This document shows, in pieces, positions 1 through 7,967 of a stretch of 19,314 bases of DNA (the first letter of the stretch is position 1; every line of letters begins with the position of its first letter). Source of the DNA: Bacteroidota bacterium (GTDB lineage: Bacteria; Bacteroidota; Bacteroidia; Bacteroidales; Marinifilaceae). The notes under the pieces were generated by a model. The model had not been told where the DNA came from and did no database searches. It saw only the letters and a list, made by a program, of their open reading frames with translations. Made by a program: the position numbers and the translations under genes. The stretch covers positions 1 to 19,314 of the forward strand of contig JAEXFF010000195.1 in NCBI GenBank assembly GCA_023400335.1, written 5' to 3'.

Positions 1-267
1 GTCTATGGCATCCTTGTCACAAGCTTCCATTTTCCCGCCGGGTAAGGCAATCTGTCCGGCATGATATTTCCCTCGGTTTGTCCGTTTGATAAACGGAATT
101 GCCAATTCATTATTATCCGGCATAATCAATATCAGGACAGCGCTTTTAACGGGCGGTCCGGAATGTATACCTTCATAGCCTTCTATAATCTTAGGTTGAG
201 GAGCCATTTTATTTTGAGCATCTTGTCCGGGTAGAGTAGAATATAAGGCTGTTTTTATTCGAACCAT
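1..267 (-). CDS. Nudix hydrolase, CoA-pyrophosphatase type (partial, C-terminus outside window)
   Basis: The first 89 codons of a minus-strand gene run off the left edge. Residues about 45-82 read as a beta-strand (AVLILIMP), then IPFIKRTNRGKYHAGQIALP and GGKMEACDKDAID. This matches the conserved motif of the NUDT7/NUDT8/UPF0035 family (hydrophobic-xxR...HxGQIAxPGGKxE) and the first half of the Nudix box GX5EX7REUXEEXGU. The catalytic REUXEE half lies beyond the window. Family members hydrolyse CoA and related nucleotide diphosphates in the cytoplasm to a phosphopantetheine moiety and an adenosine nucleotide, a housekeeping or metabolite-cleansing role. The ATG at 267 is taken as the start. 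An in-frame ATG at 207 is an alternative, because the first 20 residues are not part of the fold. The gene lies 69 bp downstream of the aminopeptidase gene, in the same direction. Confidence 0.85.
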   Translation of the reverse strand, partial: MVRIKTALYSTLPGQDAQNKMAPQPKIIEGYEGIHSGPPVKSAVLILIMPDNNELAIPFIKRTNRGKYHAGQIALPGGKMEACDKDAID

Positions 268-293
268 GGTAACGAACGAATTAGAAAGAAAGT

Positions 294-321
294 GATATCC
301 GGAATGTCTTTTCCGGATATC
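294..321 (-). terminator. Perfect 11-bp stem hairpin after the aminopeptidase gene
   Basis: Positions 294-304 and 311-321 are exact inverted complements (GATATCCGGAA / TTCCGGATATC) around a 6-nt loop. Read on the minus strand, the stem starts 15 bp after the aminopeptidase stop codon. It is followed by the T-rich but interrupted tract CACTTTCTTTCT. This fits an intrinsic terminator or a transcript-end/attenuator hairpin for the aminopeptidase. If it terminates efficiently, the Nudix gene would have only about 25 bp for its own promoter, so partial read-through is plausible. Confidence 0.55.
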
Positions 322-336
322 GGCTTCCTCTTTCTG

Positions 337-1635
337 TCAGATATTGTAAAAAGTCGTAAAAGCTTCGATGACATAGTGATGATCCAGGGAACCTCCTGTT
401 TCGCGTACAGAGTGCATGGCCCACATCGGGTTACCGATATCTACTCCCCGCATTTCCATTTGAGAAAGCAGAATATTTCCAAGAGTGGAACCGCCTGCCA
501 TATCCGATTGATTGACAAATGTTTGATAAGGAACATCTGCCATTTTACAAATGGTTTGAAATACGGCTGCTGAATCTCCGTCTGTAACATATTTCTGATT
601 AGCATTGATTTTGATTACCGGTCCTCCGTTCATTACCGGATGATTTGTCGGATCATGCTTTTCGGCATAGTTCGGATGTAAAGCGTGAGCCATATCGGCA
701 GAAATCATGAAGGAATTGTGAATGGCCCGGTATAAATCCTCAGGACTTCCTCCCAGATTGTATACAATACGTTCGATGATTGTTCTCAATATGGGGGAGC
801 CGGCACCCTGTTTGGTTCCGCTTCCCACTTCTTCGTTGTCAAATATAGCCAGCACTTTTGTTTTACGGCATTCTTTAGAATTCAATAACGCTTTCAGTCC
901 GGCATGTACCATGGCCAGGTCGTCTAATTTACCACAGGAGATAAATTCTTCATTCATGCCTGTCAGGCATCCCTTTTCAAAATTATAAAGGGTCAAGTCG
1001 AAATCGAGAATTTCTTCCGGCTGAATTTGCATTTCGGCGGCAATGAGGTTGAGTAAATAATTGTCCTTTTCAAAATGTTCGTTTACCATTCCTAATACCG
1101 GTAGCATATCCTTCTGTTTGCTCAACGGATTTCCCTGATCGTTTACAGCCCGGTTAAAATGGATGGCTAAATGAGGAATCGTTAATAGAGGACGATTAAA
1201 ATTGACAAATTGGGTGACAGGTTTTAGTGGATTATTACTTTTGAGCATTACCCGTCCTGCCATAGAAAGAGGACGATCAAACCAGGTATACAGAATAGGT
1301 CCTCCGTATACTTCAGTATTCAATTTGAGATATTTGCCTTCTACAAGCATTTCTGCATGAGGTTTAATCCGGAAAGTAGGAGAATCGCTATGGGCACAGA
1401 TAAATTTAAATCCGTTTTCAGCAATGTCTCCACTGCCGGGCACAAAAGCGAAAAGGGAGGAATGATTTTTGGTAACGAAATACTTTCCTCCCCTTTCAAT
1501 ATTCCAGCTTTCCCCGGAAAATAATTGTTTAAATCCGTTTTCCCGGAGGTGTTTTTTGAGATTCAGAATCGCGTGAAAATTAGTGGGGCTTTCATTGATA
1601 AAATCAATTAGTTCTCTGGCTGCCTGTTTTTCCAT
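337..1635 (-). CDS. M18 family metallo-aminopeptidase (aspartyl aminopeptidase-like)
   Basis: A 432-residue cytosolic aminopeptidase of peptidase family M18, which removes N-terminal residues (classically Asp/Glu) from peptides using a dinuclear metal centre. All family signatures are visible. AHSDSPTFRIKP at about 81-92 holds metal ligand H82 and catalytic D84. KLDDLAM at 236-242 holds the bridging Asp. FDNEEVGSGTKQGA at 265-278 holds catalytic E268 and ligand E269. SADMAHALHPNY at 312-323 holds ligand D314. MHSVRE at 407-412 holds the last His ligand, H408. The length is normal for bacterial M18 enzymes and no signal peptide is seen. The ATG at 1635 is well placed, directly before the typical N-terminal helix (ARELIDFINESPTNFHA). 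The gene diverges from the transporter array across a 377-bp intergenic region and is probably unrelated to it in function. Confidence 0.95.
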   Translation of the reverse strand: MEKQAARELIDFINESPTNFHAILNLKKHLRENGFKQLFSGESWNIERGGKYFVTKNHSSLFAFVPGSGDIAENGFKFICAHSDSPTFRIKPHAEMLVEGKYLKLNTEVYGGPILYTWFDRPLSMAGRVMLKSNNPLKPVTQFVNFNRPLLTIPHLAIHFNRAVNDQGNPLSKQKDMLPVLGMVNEHFEKDNYLLNLIAAEMQIQPEEILDFDLTLYNFEKGCLTGMNEEFISCGKLDDLAMVHAGLKALLNSKECRKTKVLAIFDNEEVGSGTKQGAGSPILRTIIERIVYNLGGSPEDLYRAIHNSFMISADMAHALHPNYAEKHDPTNHPVMNGGPVIKINANQKYVTDGDSAAVFQTICKMADVPYQTFVNQSDMAGGSTLGNILLSQMEMRGVDIGNPMWAMHSVRETGGSLDHHYVIEAFTTFYNI

Positions 1636-1726
1636 AATCGGACTGATTTTAAAAGTGCAGAATCCGGTTTCTCTTAAATACGGATAAACTCGGGCTTCTG
1701 ACAGGTTTATAAATAATGTTTTTTAT

Positions 1727-1742
1727 TAACTTTATAAAGTTA
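1727..1742. promoter_or_regulatory. 16-bp perfect palindrome upstream of the aminopeptidase
   Basis: TAACTTTATAAAGTTA is perfectly self-complementary over 16 bp. It lies about 90-110 bp upstream of the aminopeptidase start codon. It could be an operator for a dimeric repressor, or chance in AT-rich DNA. It does not resemble the palindromes of the array promoters. Confidence 0.25.
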
Positions 1743-1874
1743 TTTTCCGTTTTTAGCATTCTAAAATAACGAATAAAAATCGAAAACTGAAAATTAAATA
1801 CAGACTTTTGGAAATTGTAATGAATATTGACATTTATTTTGTGTGAGAGCAAGCAGATTGGTAAAAATAAAATT

Positions 1875-1912
1875 TGTCAAATTAATAGACAAACTTGTCC
1901 AATAATTAGACA
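1875..1912 (+). promoter_or_regulatory. Tandem enhancer-like palindromes (UAS pair A) for the ATPase operon
   Basis: Two 17-bp dyads, TGTCAAATTAATAGACA (1875-1891) and TGTCCAATAATTAGACA (1896-1912), both TGT-N11-ACA. They lie 21 bp apart centre to centre, two helical turns, so they present the same DNA face. Their centres are about 110 and 89 bp upstream of the transcription start predicted from the -12 element. The same sequence and geometry recur at 7968-8005 and 12890-12927. The form resembles the upstream activating sequence of NtrC/NifA-class enhancer-binding proteins (NifA: TGT-N10-ACA). The actual binding protein is not in the window. Confidence 0.75.
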
Positions 1913-1966
1913 TTTTTTGAGGGATATAAAAATGTAAATAATTGTAATTGAATTTGTTATTTGAAA

Positions 1967-1981
1967 TGGCATAAGTTTTGT
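1967..1981 (+). promoter_or_regulatory. Sigma-54-type -24/-12 promoter A
   Basis: TGGCATAAGTTTTGT fits the RpoN consensus TGGCAC-N5-TTGC with exact spacing: GG of the -24 element at 1968-1969, TTG of the -12 element at 1978-1980. T replaces the final C. Predicted +1 is near 1993, about 20 nt before the ATPase ATG at 2013. Overlapping TAAGTTTTG superficially resembles a Bacteroidota -7 box (TAnnTTTG) with one extra base. The recurrence of the TGGCATA-N4-TTG form at two other promoters favours the sigma-54 reading. Confidence 0.7.
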
Positions 1982-2012
1982 AAAATTTAAGAAAAAATTA
2001 AATGGCAAGATT

Positions 2013-2711
2013 ATGATTGAATTAAAAAATGTTGACAAGTATTATAAATCCCGCTTTCAGCGTACGTTTATCCTGAAGAATGTCAATTTTACTGTAAATG
2101 AAGGAGAATTTGTGAGTATTATGGGACCTAGTGGAGCGGGTAAATCCACTTTATTAAATATCATCGGTATGCTGGATGAACCTTCGGAAGGAGAGTATTA
2201 TTTTATGGGTAATCCGGTCCATAAAATGACAGAAAAAGATAAGAATTTATGCCATCGGAATTATATCGGTTTTATTTTTCAGGCTTATCATTTGCTGGAA
2301 GATATGAATGTGTATGAGAATATCGAGATGCCTTTGGTGTATAAAGGGGTAAAGGGAAAAGAGAGAAAAGCAATTGTGGCAGATATTCTGGATCGCTTTA
2401 ATATTGTAGCCAAGCAGGATTTATTTCCGGACCAATTGTCTGGCGGACAACAACAGTTGGTGGGTATTGCCCGGGCTATTGTTGCCCGTCCTAAATTATT
2501 GCTGGCAGATGAGCCGACGGGGAATTTACACTCTGAACAAGGAAGGCAAATTATGGAATTATTGAAAAAATTAAATCAGGAGGAAGGAATGACTATTATT
2601 CAAGTAACCCATTCCGAACAGAATGCCCGCTATGGTACCCGGATTGTAAATATTATGGATGGTTATTTGAAAGAAGGAATTGCAAATGTGGAAGGAGGGT
2701 TGAAACTTTAA
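2013..2711 (+). CDS. ABC transporter ATP-binding protein, MacB/LolD-type
   Basis: A 232-residue cytoplasmic nucleotide-binding subunit, the usual length for LolD/MacB-type ATPases. Walker A is GPSGAGKST (38-46), the Q-loop centres on Q90 (GFIFQAYHLL), the signature is LSGGQ (142-146), Walker B is LLLADEP with catalytic E167, and the H-loop His is H200 (VTHS). It would hydrolyse ATP in the cytoplasm to drive conformational change in FtsX-fold permeases. Two positions are unusual against typical MacB/LolD: the signature helix reads QQQLVGIARA (Leu where Arg is common), and the D-loop reads TGNLHS (His where Asp is common). It is the only ATPase in the window and lies 62 bp before permease P1. 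It most likely serves P1 and, by inference, the other five permeases. Transcription probably starts from the sigma-54-like promoter about 20 nt upstream of the ATG. Confidence 0.93.
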   Translation: MIELKNVDKYYKSRFQRTFILKNVNFTVNEGEFVSIMGPSGAGKSTLLNIIGMLDEPSEGEYYFMGNPVHKMTEKDKNLCHRNYIGFIFQAYHLLEDMNVYENIEMPLVYKGVKGKERKAIVADILDRFNIVAKQDLFPDQLSGGQQQLVGIARAIVARPKLLLADEPTGNLHSEQGRQIMELLKKLNQEEGMTIIQVTHSEQNARYGTRIVNIMDGYLKEGIANVEGGLKL

Positions 2712-2773
2712 AGGAAAGGAGAAGATAAAGGCGTGATTTTTAAAAAGGCATTTTTTAACATTATAATTTATAT

Positions 2774-5089
2774 ATGAACATTTTCAAAAATTTTTCCCGG
2801 AATTTTAAACACAACCGATTGTCTTCCATCATCAATATGTTGAGTCTGATTCCTGGACTTGCTTGCTGTTTATTGATTGTCATGTGGATTGTGGGGCAGG
2901 TGGAGACAGACCGTTCGTTTAAAAATATCGACCGGATTGTCACCCTTCAGGGGTATCATGAAGGACAAAATACTTTTTGGGGTGTTTCCCCTGCGGTGGC
3001 TCCCGTATTAAAGATGGAACGTCCGGAAATAGAGAAGGCTGTTCGTATCCGGAATGCAGCCCGGACGGTTAAATATGAGACAGAAAATTTCGGTATTTCG
3101 GCTTATGATGCGGATTACGATTTATTCGATTTATTCAGTTTGACAACCATAGAGGGAAGGCCTTTTACCGAGGGAGAAAAAGATCGTTGCGTACTTACGC
3201 GTAAGGCTGCGAAAATCATATTCGGAAATAAGTCCCCTATAGACCAGGCGCTGGAATTCGATTTCGGGACTTTTACTGTATGTGGCGTTATAGAAAATTT
3301 GCCACTGCACCGGACAGTTGCCCGGCAAGGAAGGGAAGAGATTATTTTTTTGCCTATAGAACGGAATCAGGAAGGCTTGAGTGCCTGGTATAACAATAGC
3401 TTTGAAAGTTATGTCTTATTGAAAGATATGGCCGGTTTTGAAAAGTTTGCAACAGAGATTAAGGACCGGGCAATAAAAGCTCAGCCGGAAACGAAGTTGT
3501 ATATTAAAGCCGGAAAATTAAAGGACCGTTATTTACATGCTCACGGGCATATCCGGGAGGTACGCTTGATGGGATTAATCGCTTTGGTGATCTTGTTGAT
3601 TGCTTGTATTAATTTTGTCAATTTATCAACCGCCGCATTTTCCCAGAATGCTGTACAAACGGGTATACGGAAAGTGGTGGGAGCTACCCGCAAAAGTTTA
3701 ATTGCTATTTATCTTTCCAATACGTTTATATTGGTATTGATTTCCTATTTTCTGGCTTTTTTATTGGCTTATGTTATTGTGCCTGTTTTTGGAACAATAA
3801 TCGGAAGCAATTTCCGGGTTTCTGATTTACTTCGTCCCGAAGTATTCTGGATTGGAGGAATTATGTTGGTGATTACGACCTTGCTGGCTGGTTTATACCC
3901 TTCGTTTTATTTGTCTTCTTTTCTGCCTGTAAAGGTGTTAAAAGGCCGGAATGCTGTTGGCTTATGGAGTGCCCGTTTGCGTCAGAGCCTGGTCGTTTTG
4001 CAGTTTGCCGTATCCATTACCTTAATTGCATGTACATTGATCATTTCCCGTCAAATCCGGATGTATCAGAATATGGATTTGGGATATAAATGGGATGAAG
4101 TTTTATATATATCTTTGCGCAATCAGGCACAGGTTCAGAAAGCGTTTGTTTTACGGGATGAACTTGTGAAAGATGGAGGCGTGCGTTTTGCTACAGTTTC
4201 GACATCTATTCCCACTTCTATATATTGGAATGGGGTGGGTTTTAATTGGGAAGGGAAAGATCCTTTACAAAATCCTTTGATTTCTATGCTGTATGCAGAT
4301 GAAAGTTTTTTTAAAGTATATGACATCCGGTTAAAAGAGGGAGAGTTTTTTACTGAATCACAGGAAGGAGTGGTTGTAAACCGCAAATTGGCAGAACTGA
4401 TGGGGGGAAATGCTTTGGATAAATATTTTCAGCAGGGAGAAGAAACCCCAAAAGTGAAGATTTTAGGCGTTGTGGATCAGTTCCTTTTTAATGACTTTAA
4501 AGCAGAGGAAGAACCTTTGGTCATTTTCCCGATTTATCCGGAAGAAAGAGAGTGGGTGAATATCGTGAGTATACGGGTAAGTGGGGGAAAATTAGGAGAA
4601 GTTTACGATAGGATAAAAAAACGAACGGAAGAAATTTTCGGAGAACCGCCTGTTATACGTTTTCTCAATGGAGATGTAGAATATTGGCTTGAATCTGAAA
4701 AGCAAACTTCTCATATGGTATCTTTCTTCTCTGTATTGGCTATTTTAATTTCCTGCCTGGGTTTGTTCGGCTTAGCTACTTTTATGATGGAACAGAAACG
4801 GAAAGAAATAGGGATTCGCCGGGTGAATGGTGCCAGAATATCGGAGATTGTCTGGTTGTTAAATGTCAATTTCTTAAAGCCGATATTGGTTGGTTTTGTG
4901 ATTGCCTGTCCATTGGCTTATTATTTTATGAGCCGTTGGCTAGAATCTTATCTGAAGCGCACAGAAATGAGTTGGTGGATTTTTATAGTGGCGGGAGCAT
5001 TGACAGCTGCAATTGCTTTAATTACTTTGTTATGGCGGAGTTTAAAGGCAGCGATGGAGAATCCGGTTAATTCCTTAAAAAATGAATAG
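2774..5089 (+). CDS. P1: double-length MacB/FtsX-type ABC permease
   Basis: A 771-residue inner-membrane permease made of two MacB-like halves. TM1 is about residues 19-40, a first periplasmic MacB_PCD-like domain spans about 41-260, and TM2-4 (about 262-285, 309-335, 356-380) form an FtsX unit. TM5 (405-425), a second periplasmic domain (426-644) and TM6-8 (645-670, 700-722, 732-755) follow. Cytoplasmic coupling segments are GIRKVVGATRKSL and IGIRRVNGARISEIV, the usual FtsX-family sites for contacting the ATPase. The C-terminus (ENPVNSLKNE) matches the conserved end of all six permeases. It follows the ATPase by 62 bp and is surely co-transcribed with it. Divergent points: SPIDQ replaces the P-I/V-G-K/E motif in the first periplasmic domain, and P1 has no close partner in the array. 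The substrate cannot be told from sequence; proteins of this type move antibiotics, peptides or lipoproteins, or transmit mechanical force across the periplasm. Confidence 0.9.
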   Translation: MNIFKNFSRNFKHNRLSSIINMLSLIPGLACCLLIVMWIVGQVETDRSFKNIDRIVTLQGYHEGQNTFWGVSPAVAPVLKMERPEIEKAVRIRNAARTVKYETENFGISAYDADYDLFDLFSLTTIEGRPFTEGEKDRCVLTRKAAKIIFGNKSPIDQALEFDFGTFTVCGVIENLPLHRTVARQGREEIIFLPIERNQEGLSAWYNNSFESYVLLKDMAGFEKFATEIKDRAIKAQPETKLYIKAGKLKDRYLHAHGHIREVRLMGLIALVILLIACINFVNLSTAAFSQNAVQTGIRKVVGATRKSLIAIYLSNTFILVLISYFLAFLLAYVIVPVFGTIIGSNFRVSDLLRPEVFWIGGIMLVITTLLAGLYPSFYLSSFLPVKVLKGRNAVGLWSARLRQSLVVLQFAVSITLIACTLIISRQIRMYQNMDLGYKWDEVLYISLRNQAQVQKAFVLRDELVKDGGVRFATVSTSIPTSIYWNGVGFNWEGKDPLQNPLISMLYADESFFKVYDIRLKEGEFFTESQEGVVVNRKLAELMGGNALDKYFQQGEETPKVKILGVVDQFLFNDFKAEEEPLVIFPIYPEEREWVNIVSIRVSGGKLGEVYDRIKKRTEEIFGEPPVIRFLNGDVEYWLESEKQTSHMVSFFSVLAILISCLGLFGLATFMMEQKRKEIGIRRVNGARISEIVWLLNVNFLKPILVGFVIACPLAYYFMSRWLESYLKRTEMSWWIFIVAGALTAAIALITLLWRSLKAAMENPVNSLKNE

Positions 5090-5149
5090 ATAAAAGAGAA
5101 GTTAGGGTTATTTAAGGATTTAGACAATTATAAGTTTGAGGATTGAGGG

Positions 5150-5169
5150 AAGGGGAAGGTTTTTCCCTT
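5150..5169 (+). other. Intergenic hairpin between P1 and P2
   Basis: AAGGGGAA (5150-5157) and TTTCCCTT (5162-5169) pair over 8 bp, including one G-T wobble, around a 4-nt loop. No T-tract follows, so it is not a standard intrinsic terminator. It could weaken read-through from P1 into P2 or protect the 3' end of the ATPase-P1 message. Confidence 0.25.
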
Positions 5170-5315
5170 TGGAGTAAGGTTCCTGTACGGGAGCTGTTGA
5201 AGAGAACTGACATTTCTGATTTTACGTTTTCATCGGAGCCGGAAATTCATTAACCGGTTAGGGGGAGTCAGAGATATTTTTTAATTTTAAAAAATTTAAT
5301 CCACGGGCATAAAAT

Positions 5316-5323
5316 TAATTTTG
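5316..5323 (+). promoter_or_regulatory. Candidate housekeeping -7 box for P2
   Basis: TAATTTTG fits the Bacteroidota primary-sigma -7 consensus TAnnTTTG and lies 20 nt before the P2 ATG. A clear -33 TTTG is missing; only TTTAAT is seen at 5295-5300. The surrounding GGCATAAAATTAATTTTGCC (5306-5325) is an imperfect palindrome. It resembles a -24/-12 element but has 5 extra bases between GGCA and TTGC, so sigma-54 use is unlikely. Confidence 0.4.
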
Positions 5324-5343
5324 CCAAATTAAAATCAGTAGAT

Positions 5344-7710
5344 ATGAAAGTTATCAGAGAGTTTTGGGTTAATTTCCGCCGCTTTAAAATAGCCGGAATA
5401 TTGAATGTGGTTGGGTTGTCGGTCGCTTTTACGGCTTTTGCCGTAATTGTTATCCAATTGGTTTTTCAAAATGGATACGACCGATTCCGGCCTGATGCCG
5501 ATAAAATTTTCCGGGTAGAGTTACTTTTCCCGATGTCTTTACAATACTGTGCTTCCGGTCCCAGTCCGATAGGTGGCATGTTAAAGGATCAAAGTCCTCT
5601 GGTAGAAGATTATTTTGTTATGGCGGATGATCAGAAAGATATATTCTTGCTGAAAAAACCGGATGGTTCATCAGATAAATTCAAAGAAATGTGTGGAAAT
5701 GCAACGGCTGGTTTCGCTGATGTGTTAGGTATAGAGATTCTGGAGGGAGATGCCCGGCAGGCTTTGACGGAGCCCGATATGTTGTTGATTCCGCAAAGTG
5801 TGGCTCGGAAATGGTTTGGCCCTGAATCGGCAGTAGGGAAACATATATTTCGTAATGGGAAAGGGAAAGATGTAACAATAGCTGCTGTATATAAAGACAT
5901 GCCGAAAAATTCTGTTTTTAAAAACAATTGTTATACCCGTTTTGTAGAAGAGGAAAACTGGGGGGACTGGAGTGGGCAAATCTATATAAAAGCGGCAACT
6001 TCGGATAGAAATGTATTGCAGCAACAGGTTAATGCTTTGGAAATTGCTACTTTGGATCAGATTTTTGAAGGGTTGCATAAAAAAGAGCAGGTAGAAAAAG
6101 AAGGAAAGTCCTATTTGCGTGTGTCTCCTTTGACCGGAATATTTTACGATAATACGGTGATTTACGATGCTTCTGATAAAGGAGACCGTCGGAATGCTGT
6201 AGTAATGGTAGCTATCGGATTGTTAATTATCCTGATTGCAGGCATTAATTTTATTAATTTTTCGATGTCGTTGGCTCCTACCCGGATGAAAAGTATAAAT
6301 ACTCAAAAAGTATTAGGAGCTGTAGCTGCCACTCTGCGCCTGAAATTAGTAGCAGAAGCTGTTACTTATACCGTAATTGCTTTTATGGTGTCTATCGGTT
6401 TGTTACAATTGTTTGCCATCTCCGGCTTTTCAAATTTGTTTTCTGTATCGTTGATTCCGGTAGATCACTGGGAAATAATGGGGGGAATCGGTTTATTAGC
6501 TATGCTACTGGGTATTTTTGCCGGTTTATATCCGGCATTTTACGTTACTTCTTTTGAGCCGGCAATGGTGTTAAGGGGAAGTTTTGTGATGACCCCTAAA
6601 GGGATTCGTTTGAGAAACGGTTTGATGGCTTTTCAATTTGTTATTTCTATTGTGTTGATAACCTGTACTTTATTGATGGGAGCCCAATATCGTTATATGC
6701 AGGATTACTCCCTGGGATTCCAGACGGAGAACATCGGTTGGTTGAAACTGGACAGGGATTTGATGGCTAATCAGGAAACTTTAATTTCAGAGATGACAGC
6801 TGTTCCCGGTGTAACAGATTATACATTTTCCGATTATGTACCGGGTGAAGATTTAGTCTCGAGTGCAGGAACAGAAATTGATGGGGAAGCAGTACAATTA
6901 GACAGTTGGATCGTTTATAAAAACTTTATGGACTTTTTTGGAATAGGGTTAATAAAAGGAGAAAATTTTTCTCAGTCTGATTTATCGGAAAGACAAATTA
7001 TTTTAAACGAGACAGCTGTGAAAAAACAACCGGTTTTGGAACGTTATTTGGAACGTAGTTTTCCGAGTCCGACATTTAAAGGACGATTTGTCGGAGTTGC
7101 TCACGATGTTCATTATATGTCATTACGCAAAGCCGTCGGTCCTTTGGCCATTATTTGTCAAAACGAACCGGGTTATGAATATATGTTCCTGAAATTGTCC
7201 GGCCATTCTTTTTCGGTTACTATCGAAAAAATAAAGGAAATTTATGAACGTTTATCTCCTTCCGGAATATTTGAATTTGAATTTCTGGATCAATCTTTAC
7301 AGCAAAGTTATGAAGCTGAGAAACGTCTGATGCAGGTTATTTCATTAATGGGGAGTATTGCTATTATTTTAGCCCTGGTAGGAGTGTATGGGCTGATTGT
7401 CTTCAACGCTCAGTATAAACGGAAAGAAATCAGTGTCCGGAAAGTGAATGGAGCTACTGAAAGCCAGATCATGTTGTTATTAAACCGCAATTTTTTCCGT
7501 TTACTGATCCTTTCGTTTATTATTGCATGCCCCATTGCCTGGTATGTTATAAGTCGTTGGCTGGAGAGTTTTAACTATAAAACACCTATTCATTGGTGGA
7601 TATTTTTGTTGGCTGGAGTAATTACTTTAGGAATTGTCCTCATTACAGTGAGTTGGCAAAGTTGGAAAGCAGCTACAGAAAATCCGGTAAAAGCCTTAAA
7701 AAGCGAATAG
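5344..7710 (+). CDS. P2: double-length MacB/FtsX-type ABC permease, divergent member
   Basis: A 788-residue inner-membrane permease with the same two-half layout as P1. TM1 is at about 19-42, periplasmic domain 1 at 43-283, TM2-4 at about 284-308, 333-360 and 375-402. TM5 is at 425-447, periplasmic domain 2 at 448-663, and TM6-8 at 664-688, 717-738 and 749-770. Diagnostic segments are ESAVGKHIFRNG in the first periplasmic domain, ISVRKVNGATESQIM in the second coupling loop and the C-terminal ATENPVKALKSE. It is the least regular family member: the first coupling loop reads INTQKVLGAVAATLR rather than the basic, charged form of P3-P6. A 254-bp gap separates it from P1, and its upstream region lacks the paired-palindrome/sigma-54 module, so it may be expressed from its own housekeeping promoter or by read-through. 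Substrate unknown. Partnership with the ATPase at 2013 is inferred from position. Confidence 0.9.
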   Translation: MKVIREFWVNFRRFKIAGILNVVGLSVAFTAFAVIVIQLVFQNGYDRFRPDADKIFRVELLFPMSLQYCASGPSPIGGMLKDQSPLVEDYFVMADDQKDIFLLKKPDGSSDKFKEMCGNATAGFADVLGIEILEGDARQALTEPDMLLIPQSVARKWFGPESAVGKHIFRNGKGKDVTIAAVYKDMPKNSVFKNNCYTRFVEEENWGDWSGQIYIKAATSDRNVLQQQVNALEIATLDQIFEGLHKKEQVEKEGKSYLRVSPLTGIFYDNTVIYDASDKGDRRNAVVMVAIGLLIILIAGINFINFSMSLAPTRMKSINTQKVLGAVAATLRLKLVAEAVTYTVIAFMVSIGLLQLFAISGFSNLFSVSLIPVDHWEIMGGIGLLAMLLGIFAGLYPAFYVTSFEPAMVLRGSFVMTPKGIRLRNGLMAFQFVISIVLITCTLLMGAQYRYMQDYSLGFQTENIGWLKLDRDLMANQETLISEMTAVPGVTDYTFSDYVPGEDLVSSAGTEIDGEAVQLDSWIVYKNFMDFFGIGLIKGENFSQSDLSERQIILNETAVKKQPVLERYLERSFPSPTFKGRFVGVAHDVHYMSLRKAVGPLAIICQNEPGYEYMFLKLSGHSFSVTIEKIKEIYERLSPSGIFEFEFLDQSLQQSYEAEKRLMQVISLMGSIAIILALVGVYGLIVFNAQYKRKEISVRKVNGATESQIMLLLNRNFFRLLILSFIIACPIAWYVISRWLESFNYKTPIHWWIFLLAGVITLGIVLITVSWQSWKAATENPVKALKSE

Positions 7711-7967
7711 GGCGTTTAAATGTTCAAAAGGTTTGATTGTTCGACTGTTGAAGGGGCGGAGAAGGTTTGATTGTAGACTTGTGTTTTATTTGATAATCAG
7801 AATAAAATTGCGGGTAATGTATCTTTATAAGATAATAAATTTTTCTGCAAATTTTAGCCGGATCTTTATCCGGTAAAGGTAGCATCATCAATCTTTTAGA
7901 CCTTTTTCTTCTTTAAACCTTTTACATTTAAATGGTTGAACAATTCATCCTTTTCTTCCCTTCTATC

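Larger units (their letters stand above)
1636..2012. other. Divergent intergenic region between aminopeptidase and ABC array
   Basis: This 377-bp AT-rich stretch has no convincing gene; a 67-codon minus-strand frame at 1649-1852 is low-complexity and is rejected. It holds a 16-bp perfect palindrome (1727-1742) on the aminopeptidase side. On the array side it holds a pair of 17-bp palindromes (1875-1891, 1896-1912) and a sigma-54-like promoter (1967-1981). No convincing TAnnTTTG box was found for the aminopeptidase on the minus strand. Confidence 0.7.

Noticed and set aside
1649..1852. 67-codon minus-strand frame in the divergent intergenic region
   Set aside because: Low-complexity Phe/Ile/Asn/Lys translation from AT-rich DNA, no motif, and no sensible start context. 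It also covers the 16-bp palindrome, so it is likely chance.
5110..5126. Possible fourth UAS before P2 (TTTAGACA half-site)
   Set aside because: The left arm is absent, no partner occurs 21 bp on either side, and no correctly spaced -24/-12 element lies about 62 bp downstream.
5170..5184. TGGAGTAAGGTTCCT as a degenerate sigma-54 promoter for P2
   Set aside because: It lacks the CA after TGG and the TTG at the -12 position, and the distance from the half-site is wrong by about 10 bp.
5306..5325. GGCATAAAATTAATTTTGCC as a sigma-54 promoter for P2
   Set aside because: The GG-to-GC distance is 5 bases too long; RpoN does not tolerate such spacing. It is better read as a palindrome overlapping a TAATTTTG box.
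7728..7774. 13-bp direct repeat (AAGGTTTGATTGT) as a mobile-element footprint or attachment site
   Set aside because: Only two copies 34 bp apart, no inverted ends, no transposase or integrase nearby; probably local slippage or chance.
7858..7873. Hairpin after P2 as an intrinsic terminator
   Set aside because: The 6-bp stem has no T-tract on either strand and lies about 150 bp past the P2 stop.
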